Source: an uncultured Gemmatimonadota bacterium (GTDB lineage Bacteria > Gemmatimonadota > Gemmatimonadetes > Gemmatimonadales > Gemmatimonadaceae). Taken from it: DNA of 64,000 nucleotides. The notes under the pieces were generated by a model. It worked only from the letters and a program-made list of their open reading frames with translations. It searched no databases and had not been told where the DNA came from. The stretch is from contig CADEFN010000001.1 in assembly GCA_902826615.1 (NCBI GenBank), positions 1 through 64,000 on the forward strand. The letters run 5' to 3'. This document shows, piece by piece, positions 7,561 through 15,155 of this stretch; within the stretch, counting starts at the first letter, position 1; each line of letters opens with the position of its first letter. A program made the position numbers and the translations under genes.

Positions 7561-7694
7561 ACCTAACCTGACGTTGCACTTGTCGGGCTGGCGGGGCTGG
7601 CCGACCCGCCCGGGCCGTGGTAGAATGCGAGAGAGGCGGCCCGGGCGGGTCGGCTTGTATTCGGAGAGCCCGCAGCTGAACGCAGACGTTGGCC
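7561..7694 (+). repeat. attC-like integron recombination site
   Basis: The left box is ACCTAAC (7561-7567) and the right box GTTGGCC (7688-7694, a degenerate form). An 18-base perfect stem pairs 7600-7617 (GCCGACCCGCCCGGGCCG) with 7637-7654. The outer arms CCTGACGTTGCACTTG and CAGCTGAACGCAGACG pair with mismatches. The loop 7618-7636 begins TGGTAGAAT, an extended -10-like word. Length is 134 bases. The arms are clearly homologous to those at 1965-2099. Confidence 0.85.
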
Positions 7695-7752
7695 GACTCT
7701 ATTGGCTCCTCTTCACAACGCATCACCACGACTCCGCTGAGGTGAAATCGCG

Positions 7753-8592
7753 ATGCCGTATGACCGTGCGTCAGTCGCCAGGTACTTTGACGAGTTTGGC
7801 GAACGTGAGTGGACGCGGCTGAAGGAAAGCCCGGTAGCTGAGGTCAAGCTTCATGTGCATTCGTACTACCTGCAGCAGTACGTCACGGCGGGCGCACGTG
7901 TGCTCGACGTCGGCGCCGGGGCCGGCCGATTCACGCAGGTTCTTGCCTCGCTCGGCGCCTCAATCAGCGTTGCCGACGTCTCCCCTGTTCAACTGGCCCT
8001 GAACAAGGCGAACGCCACCACGTACAATTTCGCGGAATCCATCAGCGAATGGGCCGAAGCTGATGTGTGCGACCTTTCGCAGTTTGCGGACGGTGCGTTC
8101 GATGCGGTGGTCTGCTATGGCGGACCACTCAGCTATGTGTTTGAGCGTCGTGGTGAAGCGCTGAGCGAATTGTGCCGCGTGACGAGACCAGGCGGCTACC
8201 TGCTCCTGAGCGTCATGTCCCTGTGGGGCTCGATTCATGAGAAGTTGCCGGGCGTGCTGGCGACTGACGCCACCGAGAATGCCCGGATCATCGCGACCGG
8301 AGACCTCCGCTTTGGAACGACGCATGACACGCGACACCAGTGTCACTTGTTCCGGGCAAGCGAGTTCTCCACCCTCCTTTCAGGCATACAGTGGGACATT
8401 CTCGCACTCTCGGCGTCGAATTGCCTGTCGTCCGTCTGGGGCGCGCCGCTCGATAGCATTCGCGCAGATGCATCCAGGTGGGCTGAGTTGCTCGCGATGG
8501 AAGTAGAGGCAACGAAGCAGCCGGGATGTCTTGATGCGGGCACGCATCTCATCGCAGTCCTTCAACGCCCACGCCCGCTCAACGTCGGCTAG
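7753..8592 (+). CDS. SAM-dependent class I methyltransferase
   Basis: The 279-residue cytoplasmic enzyme has the Rossmann motif I VLDVGAGAGRFTQVL (about residues 53-67), an acidic residue after strand 2 (ISVADVSP), and motifs GAFDAVVCYGGPLSYV and VTRPGGYLLLSVMSLWG. It therefore transfers a methyl group from S-adenosylmethionine; the acceptor is unknown. The start ATG at 7753 lies 58 bases after the attC right box. No complete attC follows its stop. Confidence 0.8.
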   Translation: MPYDRASVARYFDEFGEREWTRLKESPVAEVKLHVHSYYLQQYVTAGARVLDVGAGAGRFTQVLASLGASISVADVSPVQLALNKANATTYNFAESISEWAEADVCDLSQFADGAFDAVVCYGGPLSYVFERRGEALSELCRVTRPGGYLLLSVMSLWGSIHEKLPGVLATDATENARIIATGDLRFGTTHDTRHQCHLFRASEFSTLLSGIQWDILALSASNCLSSVWGAPLDSIRADASRWAELLAMEVEATKQPGCLDAGTHLIAVLQRPRPLNVG

Positions 8593-8647
8593 CCGGGTTG
8601 TCTCGTTAGCGATCCAGCTATACTTCGGCGCTCACCCTCAGAGGCAT

Positions 8648-8785
8648 ATGACGATGCTGCGTCCGCCGATCGAGATCCTGGCCCTGTATGTGGCACTGCT
8701 TGCTGCCATCGGCTACGTCGGATGGCGGCTCGCCCGAGCGCTGCGGCGGCGTCTCCATTCCACCGCCGCCCCGATGGCACCCTAG
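8648..8785 (+). CDS. Small single-pass membrane protein
   Basis: A 45-residue open frame, MTMLRPPIEILALYVALL and onward, has one hydrophobic segment (residues 8-25), a positively charged patch RLARALRRRL after it and a short polar tail. AGAGG lies 4 bases before the ATG. A possible promoter, TTGTCT (8598-8603) with TATACT (8619-8624) at a short 15-base spacing, is just upstream. The family is not recognised. It ends 79 bases before the glycosyltransferase gene. Confidence 0.5.
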   Translation: MTMLRPPIEILALYVALLAAIGYVGWRLARALRRRLHSTAAPMAP

Positions 8786-8864
8786 CAGCCTCGTGCATGG
8801 CCACGCGGTCCGCTTTGTATAGGGTGGCGCAGAAGAAACCGAACGTTCGGCCGGGGGTGACTGA

Positions 8865-9614
8865 ATGATTTCGTTTGTTGTTCCGGCGTATAACGAGGAG
8901 CAAATGCTCGGCCGCACCGTTTGCGCGCTGAACGCCGCGGCGCAGACACTGGACGAGCCGTTCGAGGTCGTGGTCGCGGATGACGCGTCGACCGACCGGA
9001 CCGCAGAGATCGCGCGGCATCACGGTGCCCGAGTGGTCTCCGTCAACCACCGCCAGATTGCCGCGACGAGGAATGCCGGTGCGCACGCCGCAACGGGTGA
9101 GATGCTCATCTTCGTTGACGCCGATACGGTGGTCACCGAGGCCGCCGTCCGCGCGGCGGTCGCGGCGATGCGTGGGGGTGCTGCCGGCGGAGGATGCGCC
9201 ACTCGCTTCGACGGCCGAATCCCTGCTTACGCCCGCTTGCTCCTGGCGACGGCGATTCCACTCTACCGTCAGATGGGTCTGGCGGCGGGGTGTTTTCTTT
9301 TCTGCACCCGAGGGGCGTTCCAGGCGACCGGCGGGTTCGATGAAAGGATGTTCGGGGCGGAAGAGGTTGCCATGAGTCGATCGCTCGCTCGGCAAGGGCG
9401 GTTCGTCGTGCTGCGCGAGCACGTGACCACCTCGGGGCGTAAGCTGCGGGCCTATTCGGCCCGCGAACTCCTGGGGCTCTTGGCGCGGCTCGCGCTCTCG
9501 GGTCCGAGCTCGGTGCGCCAGCGAGAAGGGTTGGACATGTGGTACGGCGACCGGCGACCGGACCCCGAAGCACCGAACAAACCGGGCGCTACACCTGGCT
9601 CGGCCCGCACGTAG
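8865..9614 (+). CDS. Family 2 glycosyltransferase
   Basis: The 249-residue product is a GT-A fold catalytic domain: FVVPAYNEEQMLGRTV at the N-terminus (nucleotide binding), VVADDASTDRTAEIA, FVDADT (the DxD metal site, near residue 85) and GGFDERMFGAEEVAMSRSL (acceptor-side acidic pair). No membrane segment is present, so it is cytoplasmic or peripheral and would move a sugar from a nucleotide donor to an unknown acceptor. No polysaccharide genes are nearby, consistent with a stand-alone cassette gene. A right-half attC follows 69 bases after the stop. Confidence 0.8.
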   Translation: MISFVVPAYNEEQMLGRTVCALNAAAQTLDEPFEVVVADDASTDRTAEIARHHGARVVSVNHRQIAATRNAGAHAATGEMLIFVDADTVVTEAAVRAAVAAMRGGAAGGGCATRFDGRIPAYARLLLATAIPLYRQMGLAAGCFLFCTRGAFQATGGFDERMFGAEEVAMSRSLARQGRFVVLREHVTTSGRKLRAYSARELLGLLARLALSGPSSVRQREGLDMWYGDRRPDPEAPNKPGATPGSART

Positions 9615-9683
9615 CCTGCAGAATATGTTGGCAGGAACTTGTCCAGCGCCGCTGTCACGGTAGCGAGCGCACTGCAACCGCAC

Positions 9684-9697
9684 GTTAAGCGTTAGGC
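9684..9697 (+). repeat. Right-end attC remnant with doubled core box
   Basis: Two core boxes stand side by side, GTTAAGC (9684-9690) and GTTAGGC (9691-9697). The preceding CACTGCAACCGCAC resembles the right arms of complete sites. No matching RYYYAAC left box or left arm is found upstream, where the glycosyltransferase gene ends. The doubling could come from recombination at one core site next to another. Confidence 0.5.
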
Positions 9698-9742
9698 ATC
9701 ACATACCACACGTCGCAGTCGCTCACACCTCCGAGACGCATC

Positions 9743-10393
9743 GTGTCCAAACTTCGTGTCGAAAGCTTCACCATCTCGCTCGATGGATTCGGCGCGGGTC
9801 CTCAGCAAGACCTGCAGAACCCGCTCGGCGTGGGCGGCACGGCGCTGCATGCCTGGGCGTTTTCCACGCGCACCTTCCAGAGGAATGTGTTTGCAAATGA
9901 CGGTGGTGCCACGGAGGGTGTGGACGAGACCTTTGCGGCGCGAGGCTTCGAGAACGTCGGCGCCTGGATCCTTGGCCGAAACATGTTTGGCCCTGTTCGC
10001 GGACCCTGGCCCGATGAGAGCTGGCGCGGGTGGTGGGGAGAGAATCCGGTCTATCACGTGCCCGTGTTCGTGCTGACGAACCACGCGCGCGCGCCGCTGG
10101 TGATGCAAGGCGGCACCACCTTCCACTTCGTGACCGAAGGCCCGGCCGCCGCACTGACACTCGCGCGTGAGGCGGCCGGCGGGAGGGATGTTCGACTCGG
10201 TGGCGGCGTGAACGTGATTCAACAGTATCTGCGCCAGCGCTTGATCGACGAGATGCACATCGCCATCGCCCCCGCCCTGCTCGGTGCCGGTGAGCGCCTC
10301 TTCGATGGGGTCAACCTGCCGGCGTTAGGCTATGCCTGCACCAGGCACGAGCGCTCGCTGCTGGCGACTCATGTGGTGCTGACACGCTCATGA
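9743..10393 (+). CDS. Dihydrofolate-reductase-family (RibD C-terminal) protein
   Basis: The 216-residue protein follows the RibD_C/DHFR fold: VESFTISLDGFGAGPQQ at the start, AWILGRNMFGPVRGPW, PVFVLTNHARAPLVMQGG, DVRLGGGVNVIQQYLRQRLIDEMHIAIAPALLG. These proteins bind NADPH; most stand-alone members have unknown substrates, so trimethoprim resistance should not be assumed. The start is GTG at 9743. An internal GTTAGGC at 10324-10330 encodes Leu-Gly and is not an attC site. The stop overlaps ATGA of a possible alternative start of the next gene. Confidence 0.8.
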   Translation: MSKLRVESFTISLDGFGAGPQQDLQNPLGVGGTALHAWAFSTRTFQRNVFANDGGATEGVDETFAARGFENVGAWILGRNMFGPVRGPWPDESWRGWWGENPVYHVPVFVLTNHARAPLVMQGGTTFHFVTEGPAAALTLAREAAGGRDVRLGGGVNVIQQYLRQRLIDEMHIAIAPALLGAGERLFDGVNLPALGYACTRHERSLLATHVVLTRS

Positions 10394-10403
10394 GTGCGGT
10401 GAC

Positions 10404-10458
10404 GCCCAACCTTGCATTGCTGCAGACATTGGCGCGTTTGTCTTCCTACGCTGGCGCC
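10404..10458 (+). repeat. Left-arm attC remnant before the hydrolase gene
   Basis: GCCCAAC (10404-10410), a good RYYYAAC box, begins 11 bases after the reductase stop and is followed by CTTGCATTGCTGCAG, similar to the other left arms (GTCGTGTTGCAG, ATTGCGCTGCTCAG). No right box follows. The remnant is open in the frame of the hydrolase and may be read as an N-terminal extension if translation begins at 10390. Confidence 0.4.
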
Positions 10459-11388
10459 GTGAGTCTCGCGCTGTTGCTTCTCGTCAGCTCGGCTCACAGA
10501 GCTGCCGCGCAGTCGGTCTGGCAGCCGAGTGCTGGCCACGCGCAGATCCCGCTTTGGCCAGGGGAGCCCCCCAGTGCTCGTGCAGGTGTTGGGGCGGAGG
10601 CGGTGCACTACGCTGTGGAAGAAGGGTCGAGCATCAGGAAGCTGATCGGTGGCAAGCCCTACGTGTATATCGAGAACGTGACGCGACCGACGATCACGAT
10701 CTACTCCCCGACTGCAGGCAACAACGGTGCAGCGGTTGTCGTCTACCCGGGCGGCGGCTTCAACGTCCTTGCCATGGACATTGAGGGGACTGAAGTGTGC
10801 GAGTGGCTGGTGGCGCAGGGCGTGTCCTGTGTGCTGCTGAAGTACCGGGTGCCATGCCAACATGTGGGTGCCTATCGCGAGTGCCCGTCGGCGCATCAGG
10901 ACGCCCAGCGAGCCATGCGCATCGTGCGGTCCCGCGCCAGCGAGTGGAAGATCGATCCGCGCAGGATCGGTGTGCTGGGGTTTTCCGCGGGCGCGCATAT
11001 GGCGATCATGAGCAGCACGCGTTTCGATCGCCTGTATGCCGAGGTCGACGCGGCGGACCGCAGCAGCTCGCGACCGGACTTCGCGCTAGTGCTGTACCCG
11101 GGGCGGATGGCGTACCGGCATTCGGGCTTTAGGCAGAATCCGGCCATTCGGGTCACGGCGAAGACGCCGCCAACCTTTCTGGTGCACGCCTACGACGACG
11201 AGCTCAACCCGGTCGAGAACTCTCTGCTGTACGCAGCCGCGCTCCGCAAGGCCGGCGTGCCCGCGGAAGTCCATGTGTATGCGAAGGGGGGCCATGCGTT
11301 CGGTCTCCGTCGTACAGGGCTGGCGGCGTCGGGGTGGCCGCAGCTTGCTGAGGCCTGGCTGAGAAGCATTGGTGTCATCGGCAAGTAA
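10459..11388 (+). CDS. Exported alpha/beta hydrolase (acetyl esterase type)
   Basis: The protein has 309 residues from the GTG at 10459, which begins a compact signal peptide MSLALLLLVSSAHRAAAQ. The esterase core shows VVYPGGGFNVLA (oxyanion region), the nucleophile elbow GFSAGAH near residue 175, YDDELNPVENS for the acid and GGHAFG for the histidine. It probably cleaves acetyl or short acyl esters, perhaps from plant polysaccharides, in the periplasm. An in-frame ATG at 10390 would add 23 residues encoded by the attC remnant and overlap the preceding stop; I prefer 10459 because of the signal peptide. Confidence 0.75.
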   Translation: MSLALLLLVSSAHRAAAQSVWQPSAGHAQIPLWPGEPPSARAGVGAEAVHYAVEEGSSIRKLIGGKPYVYIENVTRPTITIYSPTAGNNGAAVVVYPGGGFNVLAMDIEGTEVCEWLVAQGVSCVLLKYRVPCQHVGAYRECPSAHQDAQRAMRIVRSRASEWKIDPRRIGVLGFSAGAHMAIMSSTRFDRLYAEVDAADRSSSRPDFALVLYPGRMAYRHSGFRQNPAIRVTAKTPPTFLVHAYDDELNPVENSLLYAAALRKAGVPAEVHVYAKGGHAFGLRRTGLAASGWPQLAEAWLRSIGVIGK

Positions 11389-11536
11389 GGGGCGGCGCGG
11401 CAGGCGGCGAAGACGGGGCCCGTGCACCAGCGAACGTCTGACCTAGCGGGGAGTTGCCGACTGGCGTGCCGGGCGGACCGGCGGTATTTCTGTGTATCGC
11501 TCCTTCACGCGCAGTGGCAGGACAGGAGGATGAGCC

Positions 11537-12062
11537 ATGCAGCTACGTGTTCTTCTGGTACTCGCGTCGACGCTCCTGCTCGCGCCGCAGCGGTTACAAT
11601 CCGTGGCACTCCCGCCGGTCGCCCAGGACCGCCAGGCGGACGAGGCCGCCCATTCGTCAACTGGCAGCAACATGGGAGACGTCATGGAACCGGCGCGATG
11701 CGGACGGCCTCGCGTCCATTATGGATCCTAACGTCGTCTTCGTGTCTGTGCTTGGCCCCGACACGCCCGCCTTCGGCCGCGGCGGCCGAGATGCATTTCG
11801 CGCCGCGCATGCGACGATGATGTCCACGATGTTCGCCGACAGCCATTGGACGAACGAATCGGTGACCATCGTGCGCTGGCTGCGACCAGACGTGGCACTG
11901 GTCCACGTGGTCTGGCGGACCACCGGGGACCGGGTACGCCATGTGAAGCACGGCGATCCTCGTCGCGGCCTCTTTACGTGGGTGGTGGAGCGGCAAGCCG
12001 GAAAGTGGATCGTGGTGGCGTCCCAGAATACAGAAGCGATGCCTCCCCTGCCGGGCCAGTAG
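11537..12062 (+). pseudogene. Frameshifted SgcJ/DUF4440-like secreted protein
   Basis: A good start (ATG 11537 after AGGAGGA) opens a signal peptide MQLRVLLVLASTLLLAPQ and reads to QADEAA. The homologous continuation IRQLAATWETSWNRRDADGL is in another frame, and the rest (DPNVVFVSVLGPDTP, VTIVRWLRPDVALVHVVW, GLFTWVVERQAGKWIVVASQNTE) is an intact SgcJ/EcaC NTF2-like fold to 12062. One extra C in the run at 11648-11651 would restore the gene if removed. So this is either a recent single-base insertion or a sequencing error. Confidence 0.7.
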
Positions 12063-12160
12063 ACCACGCGCCGCTGTCACCGAAGGCAGCGGTGCGATGC
12101 CGTGCTGTGACGAGCGAGGGCGACGGCGCTTTCCTCGCCGTGCAGTAGCGCACCGCTCTT

Positions 12161-12332
12161 GCCTAACTTTTCGGAGTCACGCGCACTTTCGCCCGCCGGA
12201 CCGGTGCGTGACGACGCCCCTGATTTCATTGCTTTAGGCAGCTCGACGCGGGGGTCGAAAGATGACCTGTGCGCCACCCCGCAGTACCCATAGCTTTGTG
12301 GTAGGCCCTGCTGCTGAACGCGAGCGTCAGGT
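12161..12332 (+). repeat. Degenerate attC remnant in a 316-base gene-free stretch
   Basis: The interval 12063-12378 has no gene. It contains a left box GCCTAAC (12161-12167), a short GTCACGC/GCGTGAC pairing shortly after, and at 12326-12332 GTCAGGT preceded by CTGCTGAACGCGAGC, which resembles a right end with the second T of the core box changed to C. The arms between do not pair well over their full length, so this may be a decayed site or two halves of different sites. Confidence 0.45.
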
Positions 12333-12378
12333 GGCACAGTAGCCCAGGTTGGCACGACACGGATACCGAGGCCCCGCC

Positions 12379-13068
12379 ATGCGCCATCGAGAGCGACATC
12401 GCACGACTCACATCGGGTGGCTCCGCGCGGCCGTGTTGGGCGCGAACGATGGCCTCATCTCGACGGCGAGCCTCGTCGTTGGCGTCGCCGCCGCGGGGAC
12501 TGACCGGGGTGCGGTTTTGCTTGCGGGCATCGCCGGGCTGGTGGCGGGGGCGATGTCGATGGCCGCGGGCGAGTATGTCTCGGTCAGTTCACAGGCCGAC
12601 ACCGAGGCGGCGGACTTGGCCCGGGAACGCCTCGAGTTGGCGACCGATCCTGACGCGGAGCGCGCCGAGCTCACTGGGATCTATGTGGCCCGCGGCCTGA
12701 GCCCGGAACTCGCGGAGCAGGTCAGCGCACAACTTACAGCGAGGGACGCGCTCGGCGCCCATCTGCGTGACGAGCTGGGCATGACAGAGGTGAGCGCAGC
12801 GCGGCCCATCCAGGCGGCGCTGGCCTCGGCGTCCACATTTGCCGTGGGCGCGGCGCTCCCGGTGGCGATCGCGGCACTGGCGCCGGCCGGGGTAATCCGC
12901 TGGTTGGTGCCCGTCAGTGCCCTGGTCCTGCTGGCGGTGCTGGGGGCCGTGGCGGCGCTGGTTGGTGGAGCACGCTGGTGGCCGGGCGCACTGCGGGTGG
13001 CGTTCTGGGGCGCATTGGCCATGGGCGCCTCGGACGTCGTGGGTCGGTGGTTTGGTACCGTGGTATAG
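12379..13068 (+). CDS. VIT1/CCC1-family iron/manganese transporter
   Basis: The 229-residue membrane protein matches the VIT1 family of divalent metal exporters: WLRAAVLGANDGLISTASL (first helix with its conserved GANDG), GLVAGAMSMAAGEYVSVSSQAD (second helix leading to the cytoplasmic metal-binding domain), an acidic helix with ERAELTGIY and RDELGM, then three C-terminal hydrophobic helices. It likely moves Fe(II) or Mn(II) across the inner membrane. The ATG at 12379 gives the usual family N-terminus. A complete attC site begins 40 bases after the stop. Confidence 0.8.
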   Translation: MRHRERHRTTHIGWLRAAVLGANDGLISTASLVVGVAAAGTDRGAVLLAGIAGLVAGAMSMAAGEYVSVSSQADTEAADLARERLELATDPDAERAELTGIYVARGLSPELAEQVSAQLTARDALGAHLRDELGMTEVSAARPIQAALASASTFAVGAALPVAIAALAPAGVIRWLVPVSALVLLAVLGAVAALVGGARWWPGALRVAFWGALAMGASDVVGRWFGTVV

Positions 13069-13107
13069 CGGCAGCGAGGCATCACCGCGGGCGCTTTTCG
13101 CGGTGTG

Positions 13108-13236
13108 GCCTAACAAGCGCCAGCCGTTAGCGGCCCCCTCTTGTGGACCCCCGCCGCGCGCGACAGGTTGGAGGTTGAGGGACGCGCGGGGCACTGGTAC
13201 CATTCGAGAGTCCGCAACAGTGGATACTCGTTAGGT
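13108..13236 (+). repeat. attC-like integron recombination site
   Basis: The left box is GCCTAAC (13108-13114) and the right box GTTAGGT (13230-13236). The left arm AAGCGCCAGCCGTTAGCGG pairs imperfectly with the right arm CCGCAACAGTGGATACTC, and inner stretches CCGCGCGCG and CGCGCGGGG also pair. Length is 129 bases. The arm sequence differs from the 1965/7561 type, so this cassette has a separate origin. Confidence 0.75.
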
Positions 13237-13274
13237 GGCCCACGAGACCGTCGCATCTGAACCGAGGAGGACCG

Positions 13275-13535
13275 ATGGAACGCGTGGGGCGTGCCTTGAT
13301 GGGACTGGGCCTCGGGGTCGGGGTCGTCGTGGGGGTGGCAATCACCGCCCATCTCGGCTTCGCGAGCGTCCCGTGGCTCGTCAACGTGGCATTCGCGAAG
13401 CTCGGGCTGGTCGCCTCGGCTGGCCTCCTGGCCAGCGGGGCCGTGATGAGCCGATTCGCGCGCGTGCGCGCCGCGCGCCAACTCCCCGCCCCCGGCGCTG
13501 AGCATCCCGCGCTCCCGCCCCCACCCTCGAATTAG
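13275..13535 (+). CDS. Small two-helix membrane protein
   Basis: The 86-residue protein is not recognised. Two hydrophobic helices are visible, residues 8-25 (LMGLGLGVGVVVGVAIT) and 43-59 (LGLVASAGLLASGAVM), followed by a basic segment and a proline-rich tail ending PPPPSN. GGAGGA lies 4 bases before the ATG. It begins 38 bases after the attC right box and is the only gene before the next small membrane gene. Confidence 0.6.
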   Translation: MERVGRALMGLGLGVGVVVGVAITAHLGFASVPWLVNVAFAKLGLVASAGLLASGAVMSRFARVRAARQLPAPGAEHPALPPPPSN

Positions 13536-13707
13536 CGACGCGCTCCGGCCGTGGTGCGCCATCTCGCCTTGCCCGATGTAACGCACCTCCAGAGGATTGC
13601 GTGTCGGGTCCGCGCGCAGCTTCAGGTCTTCGCGTGATGCACGCCGAGAAACCGGGCGCCTGACGGCGCGAATGGACTCCATCCACTGTCGCAACCGGAG
13701 AGGTACC

Positions 13708-14250
13708 GTGCTTCGATCAGTCGTCGCCTACCTCGTCGCTGCCGCACTCCTCCTGCTTGGCACGAGTGCCTTGCGTCAGGCATTGAGTGAACTCCGCGAC
13801 ACAGAACCTGGCTCGCTCCTCTTCGGTGCGCTGCAGCTGGTGATTGGTACATCGGCGGTAGTCGCGGCCATTGGCCTGGTGAAGCGCGCGCGTTGGGCCG
13901 CGTGGTCCATCGCCTTGTGGGGCGTTGCAACAACCACGCTGCTGGCTGTACAACCGCTCTTCGAGCCCATGGACCCAGACGCGCAGCGGTCGATTTGGTG
14001 GGGCGCTGCGGCGGTCGGCGTCGCGGCGGCAGGCGTGAGTTGGTTCGCGAGCCGACTTGGCAGAGGCAATGTCTCATTGCCCGCACCGGCGGAGCGGACA
14101 CCCGATCTGCCACCGGCACCGGTGCTGCTGACTGAAGCGGGGCCGTCAGCGGAGCCTCTCGACGCTCGTGCTGCCGAGGCTCAGGTATCTCGTGATGGCT
14201 CACGTCACGATGAACGATCAAAAGGCTCGGGCGCCGCGAGGGATGGCTAA
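13708..14250 (+). CDS. Hypothetical multi-pass membrane protein
   Basis: The 180-residue family is not recognised. Four hydrophobic helices are visible: about residues 3-22, 35-56 (LLFGALQLVIGTSAVVAAIGL), 62-80 (AWSIALWGVATTTLLAV) and 96-112, then a polar C-terminal tail of about 65 residues. The GTG at 13708 was chosen because GGAGAGG sits 4 bases before it; an ATG at 13672 is the alternative. The TAA-like context GGCTAAC at the stop resembles a cassette gene ending in a left box, but no attC follows. Confidence 0.55.
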   Translation: MLRSVVAYLVAAALLLLGTSALRQALSELRDTEPGSLLFGALQLVIGTSAVVAAIGLVKRARWAAWSIALWGVATTTLLAVQPLFEPMDPDAQRSIWWGAAAVGVAAAGVSWFASRLGRGNVSLPAPAERTPDLPPAPVLLTEAGPSAEPLDARAAEAQVSRDGSRHDERSKGSGAARDG

Positions 14251-14516
14251 CTCTAGAGAGCTCCATCGGACGCCCGTCATGCGCTCGACCTCGGAATGGG
14301 CCTCTGCAAGTCCACCAGGCCGACCGTCGTGCATAGCGGCGTTCGAAACGGCGGTCCCCGCCTGTCGCCGATGAATCGACGGAATCTGCGTGGGTGCACT
14401 GGTGCGCGAGGGGTACCAACGGGCTAGCGGGGAGTGGGCCAGCCGTCCTATTCTCTCTGCTTCGCTGCGTTCCAACGCTTCGCCAACTTTCCGGTCGTCA
14501 ATCCCGGAGGATCTCC

Positions 14517-14972
14517 ATGAAAGCCATGACGCTCCTCATGCTTCCCGCCTTCCTGTTGGTGGACAGTGGCCGACCGGTGCACGGGCAGAGCGCGGTGGAG
14601 GCCAGGGTGCGCGCGTTGGATGATGCGGAGCGGCTCGCCGCCCTGCAGCGCGATACCACGGAGCTTAAGCGCCTCTGGTCGGAGCAGTTCGTGGCAAACG
14701 GACCCAACAACAAAGTCGTCGCGGACAAGCGGGCCTTGATGATGGCACTCGTGCCGCGTTCGTCCTATGTCCGAGAAGTCGAGTTCATTCGGATCGAGGG
14801 GGACTTCGCGCTCCTCATGGGGCTCGAGACGCTCATTGCAGCCACCGATGCGCCTGGGGTGGGCCTCGTCGCGGGCCGCCCGACCCGGCGACGGTTCACC
14901 CATGTGTGGAGGCGAGAAGGGGACACGTGGCGTCTCTATGCGCGCCATGCCAATGTCATTCCTGATCGATAG
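14517..14972 (+). CDS. Exported NTF2-like protein (DUF4440 type)
   Basis: A signal peptide occupies residues 1-24 (ending VHGQ). The mature domain shows ALDDAERLAALQRDTTELKRLWSEQFVANGP, EVEFIRIEGDFALLMGLETL and FTHVWRREGDTWRLYARHANVI, the DUF4440/SnoaL-like fold also seen at 2828-3295 and 11537-12062. The RxxTHVWRRxGDxWRLxARHA ending is typical. The substrate is unknown. The start is supported by GGAGG seven bases upstream. The 266 bases before it are gene-free and hold no clear attC site. Confidence 0.7.
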   Translation: MKAMTLLMLPAFLLVDSGRPVHGQSAVEARVRALDDAERLAALQRDTTELKRLWSEQFVANGPNNKVVADKRALMMALVPRSSYVREVEFIRIEGDFALLMGLETLIAATDAPGVGLVAGRPTRRRFTHVWRREGDTWRLYARHANVIPDR

Positions 14973-15061
14973 CCCGGTCTTGCTGCCGACTCCGCGTAGG
15001 AGCTGGCGGGGTGGTCCGACGCCCATCATTGTACGGCGCGGGTCCGGCGCCGGCCCCAACT

Positions 15062-15077
15062 GCATCTATATAGATGC
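15062..15077. repeat. Perfect 16-base palindrome
   Basis: GCATCTATATAGATGC is a perfect palindrome inside the 183-base gap between the NTF2-like and YdeI-like genes. GC-rich sequences on either side (GGCGCCGGCC and CGGCCGGATGCGGCGC) extend the pairing imperfectly. It could be an operator, a transcription stop or the remains of an attC arm; no core boxes flank it. Confidence 0.35.
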
Positions 15078-15155
15078 GGCCGGATGCGGCGCTGGGGAAG
15101 CCGGACTTGAGGTGGCACCACCGCTCTGACGCTTGCCATCGAACTTCATAACTCA

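Noticed and set aside
8576-8610. GCTCAAC followed by GTTAGCG after the methyltransferase, looking like an attC pair.
   Set aside because: The boxes are only 21 bases apart with no arms able to form the stem, shorter than any workable attC.
9743-10393. Calling the DHFR-like cassette a trimethoprim-resistance gene (dfr).
   Set aside because: The sequence follows the RibD_C-type family, not the compact DfrA/DfrB enzymes; no evidence of resistance.
11438-14440. CTAGCGGGGAGT repeated near 11442 and 14426 as a second type of recombination site.
   Set aside because: The shared stretch is about 12 bases, has no partner box or inverted arm, and its surroundings differ; probably chance or a minor remnant.
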